DNA from: Histomonas meleagridis
Taxonomy: Eukaryota > Parabasalia > Tritrichomonadida > Dientamoebidae
Assembly: GCA_020186115.1 (NCBI GenBank)
Contig: WSYJ01000156.1
Coordinates: forward strand, 124,001-188,000
DNA length: 64,000 nt
Reading direction: 5' to 3'
Positions 42,200-52,259 of the stretch are shown piece by piece. Under the pieces are notes generated by a model, which saw nothing but the letters and a program-made list of their open reading frames with translations, searched no databases and was not told where the DNA came from. Made by a program: the position numbers and the translations under genes. How positions within the stretch are numbered: the stretch's first letter is position 1; each line of letters begins with the position of its first letter.

Positions 42200-44549
42200 A
42201 AAAAAGATTATAAGCAAAGCAAATAATATATCATATTTTGGATCTGATTTTTGCCAAATGCAAAAATCAAATCCCAGGTTATAAAAAGAAAGTCAATCTT
42301 CAATTTTTTCATATTGTTCAAGAACAAAGGGGTTATAGTCAAATTTTAATAGTAGTACGAATAAAAATCACACAATTATCTTATATCCTTTCCGATAACG
42401 AAATCGTCAATGAGGAGATATTGATTTATTCTAGGATAATATGTAAAATTGATCATTATATATATCATGAACTACAAATAATACCTGTTGCCATATATAA
42501 ATTGCCGATTCTAATATATTTGAAATCTAAATTAAAGACATGAATTAAAAATAAAATAATTAATTCTACAAAATTTGAAATGAATAGCATAAAATAAGAT
42601 TCAAATTATGGTTTTTTGCTATCAGCAAAAAACATATCCTAGGTCAAAAAAAAAAAAAAAAAAATCAGAGTAAATTTACTATTCATGAATTACCTCGCCA
42701 TTGGTTAACTATCTATTCGTAGTCAAATTTGAATCGAAGAACGAACAAAAACCATTCAATCAGTTGAAAAGAAAAAAGACAATAAAAGGAGGATTTTGTC
42801 CCATAATATAAGTATCGGGAGAAAATTAATACACAGGATGACTGATAATTTTTTAACTGATTTTAAATTATTATGCGAAGGGGGAAAAAGTGCTGTTGAA
42901 AAAATTCAATGATAAAAAATTGTTATTCTATTCAAAAAAGTTATCGTTAGAAAGTTTTGTATCGTTTGTACCAATATATGCCCGAATGTGCATTCACATA
43001 TCAAAAATAACTTATATACGACAATTACATGAATATGCCATCAATGTATTTGAAATTTTTTGAGTTTATTAATATTTCAGATAGGTTTGAAAAGAATTTA
43101 ATATCAAGATTTTATATAATTAAATAAAATAAATGATATTTCATCATTGCCCAAATAATTTCTGAATTTCTAATTCCTTAATAGATTAAGATATTCTTAG
43201 TTTTTTATTAATCAAAGATGCAACTATGTATTTATATATTATATATCCATAATATCAAGATCGTATGAATAACGCCATATACAATTATAATTCGATTTTA
43301 AGTTATTGATATCATTCTACATGTTCAAGCGGTTCGAAGTCAAATTTGAATGAGTGGACGTATAAAAATCACTCAATCAGCTCGTATCGTTCTCAAAACC
43401 GTGGTATTGAATCATATTCGGAAAAATAGAGAAATTAATAATCGTTATCATCAGAAAAAATGTATCGTTCGTAATAAGATATTTCAAGAATGTGTACTTA
43501 CACAGAAACTATATAATTGATAATAAATTATTAATCAGGTTAAATAAGTACATCATTAAGGTATTACGAGAATTATCACATCATTCATTTTTTCAAAAAA
43601 TTCATAAATTCAGAAAAATCAAGATTTCATATAAATTTTCGGAATAAATAACAAATAACGATTCTATGAAAAAATATCAATATTATTATTATATTTAAAC
43701 AAACCAAGAATCATTTAATTTGGCTGTTTACAAATCATAATGATGCTGACAAATTACAATTGTAATTAATGTGATGTAAATTAATAACGTATCTTTTCGA
43801 GGAAATAGTAAAATTTTAATAATATTTACCGTCATTCAAATTCGCTCCTATCGTCACTTATCGTTACCTCTATCGTTCAACATAAACCATGCAAAAGTAG
43901 ATTTTTGTCACCTTATGGAATGAAAGAATAAATTTATCTCGTGCTAATTATGATATTATTCTTAGTTTTTTATTAATCATAGATGTAACTATGTATATAT
44001 GTTATATATCCATAATATCAAGATGGTAGGTCATCCTACGATGGGTGAAAATCGCAAGTCGAGTTTAATATATAGGATTAATATTATTAAAACGTTATTT
44101 TATAATAATATTAAAAGATGTTTATTCATTTAAATGAAGAACCATCCACCCAAACATTAATAATGTATCTCATGGAAGCATTCGTCGAATGCACAGAAAT
44201 GATAACCATTTTGATTCTTATGCTCTGTTAAGCATTTCAGACAAAATAAATCACGAATTAGATACTAAAGTTTAGGACTTACAAATCCATCACCCAAAAA
44301 TGACGAATGCTATGAAACACCAACCAATTACATTAACTTTTTAAATAACATGAAAGGAAGAAACATCACATTTGGATGATTTCGTAATTTAGAGATATTG
44401 AAGAAAAATGATCAGAAAATACGTTATTTTGGATTAACGTACAAAAAAGGGTGTAATTTTCTGTGGGCTTTTAACAGGATGCGACCGTTTATGACGACCG
44501 TTATAACCTTCTCGACTTTTTTATTGCGATTAAATAGAAAACATAGAAG
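42200..44549. repeat. Decayed repeat region without intact genes
   Basis: Diverged copies of one sequence (AGTCAAATTTGAAT...ACG...AAAA...CACTCAATCAG) lie at 42337-42390, 42721-42764 and 43338-43383. A second block recurs at 42940-43000 and 43441-43502. A third (TTCTTAGTTTTTTATTAATCA... to CCATAATATCAAGAT) recurs at 43191-43262 and 43955-44024. Stops interrupt every copy. They look like relics of a duplicated, possibly coding element of unknown type. A 35-codon ORF at 44118-44228 is isolated. An A-run lies near 42643-42662. Confidence 0.45.
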
Positions 44550-44777
44550 ATGGATGCAGAAAAGAAGAGTAGAAAAAAGAAAGTTCATTCTCTATACTAC
44601 GCAGCGTACGTCCCAGATGAAACACCTGCTACGGAACTTGAACTTTTAATTCAAAGAACAATGATGGAACAAAAAGGAAAAGACATTTCAACTGAAGGCA
44701 TTGCCTCAAAAGCATCTGAAGAACAAGTACCACCAAATCAAATTCCAATAGATCCTTCAATACCTAAAAAAGAATGA
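44550..44777 (+). CDS. Small charged hypothetical protein
   Basis: The product is 75 residues from ATG 44550. It starts with a basic patch (KKSRKKK) and an aromatic stretch (HSLYYAAYV), and ends with a Pro/Glu-rich tail. No signal or membrane segment. AACGGTC-type motifs (44496-44506) lie upstream. It stands out as the only clean short ORF between the decayed repeats and the ankyrin locus. The family is unknown, and the call is uncertain. Confidence 0.45.
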   Translation: MDAEKKSRKKKVHSLYYAAYVPDETPATELELLIQRTMMEQKGKDISTEGIASKASEEQVPPNQIPIDPSIPKKE

Positions 44778-45485
44778 ACATTTTTTTTAAAGTATAAATT
44801 TAGATATTATTGTTTAAAAAGAATTACATTTTTTTCTCGATCATTTTGAACTCATGTTTTCATATATAAAATTGGAATTTTCAAATTTAAAAAGAGATCA
44901 TAAATTTGTGATTATAATTTAATATGAATTTGAATTTTTTTATGATGTGATCATTTTATTTGTGGCTTCTTTCCTTTGCTTTTGGTATAGCTTCCAAACG
45001 ATAGAACCGAATGAATGAAAAATCATCGGATTTATATTCAAAAACTGAAGTGTTTGGGAAACCTTTCTGAAACCACTTTAAAGTGGTTTATGTATTGTCT
45101 GTGGGAAATTTTGTTTCCCTCATTAATGATTGAAAAATAGTTATACTATAGCAAGCCACTAAGGCTTAGTGACTGAGCATAGTAAATTTTCGATATTGAG
45201 CCCCAATAAGAATTCGGAAACGATAGACATTAATAAATAGATTTAGTGAAATCAGAATTTACTTTTGACCATCCAAATAGTTACATGTCTTAAATTCAAT
45301 TTCACTTCAATTAAGTTTATATGCATTTTATTTGTATATTGGAATGAGAGAAGGTTCAGACAGAATGAATTAATGTATAGACTAACTATCGATGACTTAT
45401 ATAAGTCCCATTATGGGGCACCCCATTTGATCTTCACTAATCAACCGAAAAATATTTGTGAGTTTTATTATTAAAGTGGCATATA
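44778..45485. other. Intergenic region with palindromes upstream of the ankyrin head
   Basis: Contains a perfect 20-bp palindrome AAACCACTTTAAAGTGGTTT (45070-45089) and CACTAAG-G-CTTAGTG (45157-45171). ATGGGGCACCCCAT (45413-45426) lies 60 bp before the ankyrin-head ATG. A TTG-initiated 69-codon frame (45265-45474) runs through this promoter area and looks noncoding. Confidence 0.45.
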
Positions 45486-46715
45486 ATGAAAAATCAAAAT
45501 ATTTTGGAATTAGAGCAAAAAATCCAGAAAATAATTTTTGATTTAGACAAAGACAATATTAGACAAGCAGCAAAAATAATAATTGACAGTTTTGATGATA
45601 ATTGTTCAATATCTTTTAATATAGTTATTAGTTATTTTATATTTTTAGCAGTTGTTTTACAAATGAATAAATTTGATATATATTTAAATTTAATGAAAGA
45701 AATTGAAAAATACGAAAAAAACGAACCCAAAATATTTGAATATTTTATTCATACTCTTCTTAAAAATAACATAAAAGAATCACATTATCTTCTTGAAATT
45801 ATGGTCGAACAAAATCTGATTGATATAAGTCGTCTCTGGAGAATTATTAAGATAAAAAAAGAACCATACTTTGTTCAATACATGTCAAAAAAAGATATAA
45901 ATACATATAAAAATTATGTAAATAATCTCTATCGAAAACAAATCATTGAAAATTATGAAGAACTTTCAAAGAATGATTGGGAAGTTCATAAAAAATTAAT
46001 TAAAGAAGGACATAATCCAAATGAAATTGCGAAAATAATTCGAAATGATGAAATTGAAAAACTTCAAGAAATATCATCACAAACAAATTTTGATTTTAAT
46101 CAAAGAATTGCACCATCACTTTATGAAAGATGTTCATTTATTAATGAAGAAAATGTTACATTAATTGATTATGCAGCATTTTTTTCTTCAATTAAATGTT
46201 TTAAATATTTACTTATGAATGGTGCAAAAGTAGAAAACACAGGTGAATATGCAGTTGCAGGAGGAAATGAAGAAATCATTCATTTGTGTGAACAAAATCA
46301 TTCAACATTTGAAGATGCATATGAAACAGCAATTGAATTTCATCGAAATGATATCTTTAAATATTTTTATGAGAATAAAATAAAGAAAATTGATAGATTG
46401 AAAGAATTAGGAAATGAATGTGTTTTATATAATAATTATGAAATTTTTTCATATTTAATAAAAGAAGGAATGAAGATCAATAGAAATATAATTAATACTT
46501 CTGCTAAAATTGGCGATTTATATCTTGTTAAATATTTCCTACAAAACAACAAAATTCCAAAGAATATATTAATTATTTCAGCACAATCAGACAATATTGA
46601 ACTTGTTAAATATATATTAGAATTAAAAGTAATAGATATAAATGATGTTTGTTTATTTTATTTAATATTTATTTTAATAATTTTGGAATTCAAAATAATT
46701 TTTGATTTTTATTAA
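45486..46715 (+). CDS. Ankyrin/DUF3447-type head protein, plus-strand copy
   Basis: This 409-residue ORF starts at ATG 45486. It is a close paralogue of the minus-strand gene ending at 19380: same signature EELSKNDWEVHKKLIKEGHN, IIRNDEIEKLQEISSQTNFD, TLIDYAAFFSSIKCFKYLL and AVAGGNEEIIHLCEQN. The N-terminal ~140 residues are more diverged. The ORF enters an ankyrin unit (ELVKYILELKVIDIND), then runs into an AT-rich linker and stops (IFDFY). A GGGGCACCCC palindrome lies upstream. The downstream array continues ankyrin units in changing frames, as with the other head gene. Confidence 0.75.
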   Translation: MKNQNILELEQKIQKIIFDLDKDNIRQAAKIIIDSFDDNCSISFNIVISYFIFLAVVLQMNKFDIYLNLMKEIEKYEKNEPKIFEYFIHTLLKNNIKESHYLLEIMVEQNLIDISRLWRIIKIKKEPYFVQYMSKKDINTYKNYVNNLYRKQIIENYEELSKNDWEVHKKLIKEGHNPNEIAKIIRNDEIEKLQEISSQTNFDFNQRIAPSLYERCSFINEENVTLIDYAAFFSSIKCFKYLLMNGAKVENTGEYAVAGGNEEIIHLCEQNHSTFEDAYETAIEFHRNDIFKYFYENKIKKIDRLKELGNECVLYNNYEIFSYLIKEGMKINRNIINTSAKIGDLYLVKYFLQNNKIPKNILIISAQSDNIELVKYILELKVIDINDVCLFYLIFILIILEFKIIFDFY

Positions 46716-48935
46716 ATGTATTTGAGACAGCACTTATAACTGCATCTAAATGTGGCAACTTAGAAATCGTTAAATTACTTCTTGAACAAGAAGGAATTGA
46801 TATTAATGTAAAGGATAATTATATTTGTTTTAATAATTTGAAATTTCAAAATAATATTTGGAAATTATTTCAATTATTTCAAACAGCACTTATTGGAGCA
46901 TCTGAAAATGGTAATACAGAAATTGTTAAATTACTTCTTGAACAAGAAGGAATTGATATTAATGCTAAAGATATAAATCTTTTTTATTTGGAATTTATTT
47001 TAATAATTTTATATTTTAAAATAGTATATAAAAATTATTTAAATTATTTTGGACTGCACTTATGTATGCAATTTATAATCGTCATAGTGAAATAGTAATA
47101 TTACTTCTTGAGCAAAAAGGAATTGATTTAAATAAAGGATTTGATATTTTTAAACAAATTTTAGAAATATAACAAAATATTTCAATCTCTTATTCTTGCA
47201 TCTACATGGGGTGAAACTGACGTAGCGGAATTACTTCTTAAAAAAGGCGGATTTGATATTAATATTTGTTTTATTTGATGTTTATTTTAAGAATTTTGGA
47301 ATTCAAAAAAATATTTGGAAATTATTTAAATTATTATGGACACCACTTATGTATGCAACTGTAAATAGACATACAGAAATCGTTAAATTACTTCTTGAAT
47401 ACGAAGGAATTGATATTAATGCTAAAGATAGTTTTTGTTTTAATAATTTTGGATTTCAAAATAATATTTGGAAATTATTTAAAATATTTAAAACAGCACT
47501 TATTAAAGCATCTGTAAAAGGTCATATAGAAATTGTTAATTTACTTCTTGAACAAAAAGGAATTGATATTAATGCTAAAGATAATATTTATTTTAATAAT
47601 TTAATATTTCAAAATAATATTTGGAAATTATTTAAATCATTTGAAACAGCACTTATATTAGCATCTTCAGAAGGTCAAACAGAAATCGTTAAATTACTTC
47701 TTGAACAAGAAGGAATTGATATTAATGTTAAATCTATTCATTAATTTTATTTAATATTTGTCATAATAATTTTGTAATTCAATATAATATTTGGAAATTA
47801 TATTAAATGTTTAAAACGGCATTTATGTTCGAAATAGAAAAAGGGATTATAGAAATAGTTAAATTCCTTATCGAACAAGATATTGATATCACTGATAAAA
47901 CTATTTAATGATTTTATTTAAAATTTATTTCGATAATTTAATATATATTAATAACAATTGGAATTTGTTGAATATATATGAAACTGCACTTATTTTAGCA
48001 ACTGTTAATGGTCAAAACGAAATATTTAAATTACTTTTAAACCAAAAAAGAATCGATATTAATGCTAAAGATATTAACATATTTTATTTTGTATTTGTTT
48101 TATTAGTTTTATGTTTCATAATAATATTTGGAAATTCTTCAAAAGATTTAATACAGCACTTATTTATGCATCTATTTTAGGCGATACTGAAATCGTTAAA
48201 TTACTTCTTGAACAAGAAGAAATTAATATTAATGCCAAAAATATTGAATCTTTAATATTAATTTTTGTTTTTATTTTTTGATATTCGAAAATATTTATTA
48301 AAATTTTCATAAATTATTTCAAACAGCTCTTATTTGGGCATCTGAAGAAGGTCATTTAGATATCGTAAAATTATTTCTTGCGCAAAAAGGAATTAATGTT
48401 AATGTAAAAGACATATATTCATTTTATTATATATTTATTTAAATATTCCATAATTTTAACGAAAATATTGGAAATTATTTGAATTATTTTGGACAGCACT
48501 GATGTATGCAGCTTCAAATGGTTATGTGGAGATAGTTAAGTTACTTCTTGAGCAAAAAGATATTGACATTAATGTCCAAAACATTAATTTATTAAATTTG
48601 TAGTTTATCTCAATGATTTTGGATTTTAAAACAATAATTGGAAATTATTCAAATTATTTTGGTCCGCGTTAATGTATGCTGTTTCAAATTGTTACATAAA
48701 AATAGTAGAATTACTTCTTGAACAAAAAGGAATTGATATGAATGCGAAAAATAATTATTTGTTATATTTGATATTTATTTAATTAATATAATACTTTACA
48801 ATAATATTTGGAAATTATTAGAATAACATAAAACAGCATTCACATATGCGTTTGAAAATGGTTACACAGAAATAGTTAAATTGCTTCTTGAAAAAGAAAG
48901 AATTGATATCAATGCTAAAGATAATCAATAAATAG
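46716..48935 (+). repeat. Linker-separated ankyrin-unit array 3
   Basis: Fourteen plus-strand units start near 46727, 46885, 47052, 47182, 47338, 47494, 47644, 47813, 47980, 48150, 48321, 48489, 48660 and 48829. Most spacings are 167-171 bp, some 150-158. Typical unit: TALI-SENGHTEIVKLLLEQEGIDINAKD (~30 codons). Linkers include the block AATAATATTTGGAAATTATT (in one frame NNIWKLF). Units at 47338-47744 share one frame because their linkers are about 17 nt shorter; elsewhere linkers hold stops or shift frame. Ankyrin coding is kept much better than linker coding. The array follows the head gene at 45486. Confidence 0.8.
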
Positions 48936-49635
48936 AGATTGTACTTTATTTAATAGACTTTTTCGTGAGTAGGTAGTGATTTTGTAAATGATATGGTCTG
49001 TTCGGAAATTCCTTCTCGACGTTTGGAAAATAATCATTTCACAAGAAACCAGTAATTTAAATAAAGTTAAAACCGTTTCATTGCTTTTTCTTTTTTAAAT
49101 TTCTCGGAGAATTAATTTGTTTTCGGAAATATTGATACAAAAAATTAACTAAAGGAAAACAAAGGCTTTCGGAAAAAATTATTTTATATATATTTTATCT
49201 TTCGCATGAATATCAATTTTTGTTCTAGAAGCAATTTAGCTATGTCAAAATAATATTCGGGTTGAATTATATAAAGCATTACCTATGAATTCATCCTCAT
49301 GTTGTCACACAGACACATTTAAATAACTTCTTGAATCAGAAAAAATTGATGTTAATTAGAAGATAACATTTCAATATTTTATTTAATATTTTATAACAAT
49401 ATTTGAATTAAATTAATCTGCAGATTTTACCTTTTTCTCTTATGTAAAACAAACCTCAACTTCCAATAGTAAATAGTTAAATTCGCCTTTAACAACAAAT
49501 CATCAAACATCATTTCACATCACATGTCCGATCCATTTTTCATCATTTTATAAAACAATTTCTTCGGAAGTCACACAGAAAAAATCAAAGAATTGATGTT
49601 AATGTTAGTGATGTTATTTGGAGATCATTTAAAGT
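48936..49635. other. Intergenic region with ankyrin-unit relics
   Basis: Short decayed ankyrin pieces occur on both strands: minus at about 49199-49245, plus at about 49310-49370, and plus at 49582-49632. The last keeps ATTGATGTTAATG and a linker-like TTTGGAGATCATTTAAAG up to the SCS-beta stop. No intact gene. Confidence 0.5.
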
Positions 49636-50853
49636 TTAGTGACTACGAGCAGCGTGAACAGCCTTTTCGCCAGCCTCTGTAAGGTTGCTAGCGGGGATGA
49701 TTGGGAGGCCTGATTCCCTAAGCAACTTCTTGCCAAGTTCAACGTTTGTGCCTTCGAGTCTCACAACGAGTGGAATCTTGAGTCCGACCTTCTTCACAGC
49801 AGCGATGACGCCCTTCGCGATCATGTCGCACTTAACAATGCCACCGAAGATGTTGACGAGAATTGCCTTCACCTTTGGGTTCGAGCTGATGATAAGGAAT
49901 CCTTCAGTGACCGCCTTTTCGGAAGCAGCGCCACCGAGGTCGAGGAAGTTGGCTGGATCGCCTCCGGATAGTTTGATGACGTCCATTGTAGCCATTGCGA
50001 GACCAGCGCCATTAACAAGACATGCGATATCACCATCAAGTTGGACATAGTTGAGGCCATACTTCTCCGCACGGAGTTCCATTGGGTTAACTTGTTTAAG
50101 GTCGCGATAGCTGAAGATTTCCTTTTGACGATAATGGGCGGAATCATCAAAGTTGAATTTGGAGTCAACTGTGATGATACGGCCGTCAACTGTTTCGGCA
50201 AGTGGGTTAACTTCGACTTGTGTGGCATCTGAACCGACAAATAATTTCCAAAGTTTTTGCATTTCTTCAACACCACTTTGATATGCAGCACCTTGGAGGC
50301 CGAGCTTCTTTGCAAGGCGCTTAGCAACGTCTTCTGTGATGCCATCAACACCATCAAGAACTTCCTTGAAGATTGCATTTGGTTGTTTCTTGGCAACTTC
50401 TTCGATTTCAACACCACCTTGTGTTGAGGCGATGACAACTGGGGCTTGTGAAGCACGGTCAAGAAGGATTGCGAAATATAATTCACGCTTGATTTCAACT
50501 GGGTCAGAAAGCATGACACACTTACAGAGAGCACCTTCTTTTGTTGTTTGCTTTGTGCGAAGATGTCTGCCGATCATTTTGGAGGCAACTTGTTTAGCTT
50601 CTTCGGCTGATTTGACGAAATGAACACCTGACTTGAAGCCATCTTCAACCCATGTGCCTTTGCCACGACCACCAGCATAAACTTGAGCCTTTACGACAAC
50701 TGCTGGAAGACCAATCTTCTTGAATGCTTCTGCGGCTTCATCTGGTGTGAAGGCAACTTGGTTAATACCGGCAGAGACATCGAACTTCTTGCAGATTTCC
50801 TTGGATTGGTATTCGAGGATATTGAACTTGCGTGAGAAGCTTGTTGAAAGCAT
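49636..50853 (-). CDS. SCSB: Succinyl-CoA synthetase beta subunit, hydrogenosomal
   Basis: The product is 405 residues from ATG 50853. The leader MLSTSFSRKF-N matches the short trichomonad hydrogenosomal presequence (ML, Ser-rich, Arg before the cleavage site). Mature sequence has the ATP-grasp nucleotide motifs (VYAGGRGKGTW) and the CoA-ligase motif NIFGGIVKCDMIAKGV. With the alpha subunit it makes ATP (or GTP) from succinyl-CoA in the hydrogenosome, the last step of substrate-level phosphorylation. GC-richer codon use suggests high expression. Inr-like TCACTTC sits 12 nt upstream and GGGGCACCTC about 60 nt upstream. Confidence 0.95.
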   Translation of the reverse strand: MLSTSFSRKFNILEYQSKEICKKFDVSAGINQVAFTPDEAAEAFKKIGLPAVVVKAQVYAGGRGKGTWVEDGFKSGVHFVKSAEEAKQVASKMIGRHLRTKQTTKEGALCKCVMLSDPVEIKRELYFAILLDRASQAPVVIASTQGGVEIEEVAKKQPNAIFKEVLDGVDGITEDVAKRLAKKLGLQGAAYQSGVEEMQKLWKLFVGSDATQVEVNPLAETVDGRIITVDSKFNFDDSAHYRQKEIFSYRDLKQVNPMELRAEKYGLNYVQLDGDIACLVNGAGLAMATMDVIKLSGGDPANFLDLGGAASEKAVTEGFLIISSNPKVKAILVNIFGGIVKCDMIAKGVIAAVKKVGLKIPLVVRLEGTNVELGKKLLRESGLPIIPASNLTEAGEKAVHAARSH

Positions 50854-50861
50854 CTAAAAGT

Positions 50862-50868
50862 GAAGTGA
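50862..50868 (-). promoter_or_regulatory. Initiator-like TCACTTC of the SCS beta gene
   Basis: TCACTTC would start transcription at 50866 with a 12-nt leader, matching the trichomonad initiator consensus. The heptamer is identical to those before the serpin and the small membrane gene. GGGGCACCTC (50915-50924) lies farther upstream. Confidence 0.55.
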
Positions 50869-51094
50869 TCACCTCTCTTTCAAAATTGATTAAAACCGCT
50901 ACAATAGTTCTTTTGGGGCACCTCAACTATCGTTTTGCAATGTTCGAGCTCCAAAAACATGTGTCGAAGTAAAAGTTTTGGAATATCAAATCAAGAATCG
51001 TTTTACAGAAGTGGAGGAATCAACATTCAAAAAAAATCGTTAATCATTATTCATTAAAAAATTGATTGGCCTTCAGAAATTTATTATTCAGATC

Positions 51095-51529
51095 TTAGCT
51101 CCTTGGCTTTTCCTTCTTTCCGAGCCAAAGGGCAAGAAGTGAGAAACCGGCAACTTTGATAACTTGGAAACGAACTCCTGGAAGATCACCAACTGAACGA
51201 TTGGAACGACCAAGACCAGCAACAAGAACACGGTCGTTATCATCGATTAAACGAAGGGAACCATCACGTGGTACAAATGCTGTGATGACTTTGCTATTCT
51301 TCTTAAGCTGAACACGAACTGCTTTACGGATAGCTGAGTTTGGTTGCTTAGCTTCAACAGCTACCTTTTGTGTAACGATACCTGAAGCCATAGCAACACC
51401 TTCTAATGGTGTCTTATAGATTGTTGTGCTTTGCCTCTTCCTATATTTCTTGCTTGCCCAGAGATTGTTTCTGTGTGCGACACGGAGCTTGCGAGCTGCC
51501 TGACGACCGCATGCCTTGGATTTTCCCAT
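51095..51529 (-). CDS. RPS23: 40S ribosomal protein S23 (uS12)
   Basis: The product is 144 residues from ATG 51529, the usual eukaryotic S23 length. The conserved decoding-centre loop [15 protein letters not shown] and FVPRDG are intact, including the Pro of KQPNS that is often hydroxylated. It is a small-subunit protein that contacts the decoding site and monitors codon-anticodon fidelity. Less AT-rich codons suggest high expression. Just upstream are GGCCGGCC and AACCGC-type elements. A divergent small secreted gene starts ~90 bp away. Confidence 0.97.
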   Translation of the reverse strand: MGKSKACGRQAARKLRVAHRNNLWASKKYRKRQSTTIYKTPLEGVAMASGIVTQKVAVEAKQPNSAIRKAVRVQLKKNSKVITAFVPRDGSLRLIDDNDRVLVAGLGRSNRSVGDLPGVRFQVIKVAGFSLLALWLGKKEKPRS

Positions 51530-51616
51530 TTACAAAAGGCCGGCCAAACCGCTAAGCGTCGGTTAGGAATGCGAACGTTAAATAAAAACCGAAAAATTTT
51601 GTCATTTGACAAAAAA

Positions 51617-51973
51617 ATGATTCTCTTTTTGCTTTTTTTAACGAAAATTGGAAGCATCAAACCCGGTCGACTTATAAGCGTAGTTGCAGAAGATGATAAA
51701 AATAGACAATTCCAAAAATTACACAAAAAATCCCATGGTTTCTTAAGAAATGGTGTTGTATACAACACAAAATCACCCATGCCCAAAACTACCATGATTT
51801 ATCCCAATATTAGTTTCATAACCAAATGGTGTTTTGCCTATTTAAGAAATACTGAAAAGCCCACGTTGAATCGTATAGGTAATAACCACGATGAAGAAAT
51901 ATCTGCCATTTCCTCAGATAGAGGATCGAAGAAAGATGGTGACTTTTCAAAATTCAGGGTATTTTATGCATAA
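51617..51973 (+). CDS. Small secreted hypothetical protein divergent from RPS23
   Basis: 118 residues from ATG 51617. The longer open frame upstream overlaps RPS23 antisense and is not used here. The N-terminus MILFLLFLTKIGSIKPG looks like a signal peptide. The mature part is basic and polar, without Cys, a membrane helix or a recognisable domain. TCATTTG at 51602-51608 lies 8 nt before the ATG, which fits a trichomonad initiator and a short leader. It is read divergently from RPS23, so the two may share a promoter region. The family is unknown. Confidence 0.5.
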   Translation: MILFLLFLTKIGSIKPGRLISVVAEDDKNRQFQKLHKKSHGFLRNGVVYNTKSPMPKTTMIYPNISFITKWCFAYLRNTEKPTLNRIGNNHDEEISAISSDRGSKKDGDFSKFRVFYA

Positions 51974-52259
51974 AATTCACGAATTAATATATCACATGTT
52001 TTTTTCAAAATGATACATCATCATAAAAATTTTGTCTATCACTTGTGGTTAAAAAGAAGATGTTTATTTCCTATTTATAAAATGCATTTTCACAAAAAGG
52101 TTCTTAAAGGGTATTTTGTTTATCCAAAAAAATTCTAATTTTAGTCGATTTCACATTATTTGATATCAAATTCTCGACATTACTAAAATTTTCTGGAAAA
52201 ATCTGAGCTTGTCAGAAGCCAAAATATTATGAAATATTTACAATTTTTAACAATAAAAA

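Noticed and set aside
42238-42543. 101-codon ORF in the decayed repeat block
   Set aside because: Starts at TTG, and related copies nearby are full of stops; treated as relic.
44398-44649. 83-codon ORF overlapping the small gene at 44550
   Set aside because: Non-ATG opening and basic random-looking composition; the 44550 frame is better.
45265-45474. 69-codon ORF upstream of the ankyrin head
   Set aside because: TTG start and overlaps the GGGGCACCCC promoter-like region.
46716-48935. CRISPR array
   Set aside because: The periodic repeats encode ankyrin units with long diverged spacers of shared sequence; this is eukaryotic DNA and no cas genes are present.
51431-51973. 180-codon plus-strand ORF across RPS23
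   Set aside because: Its first 62 codons are antisense to RPS23; only the part from ATG 51617 is plausible.
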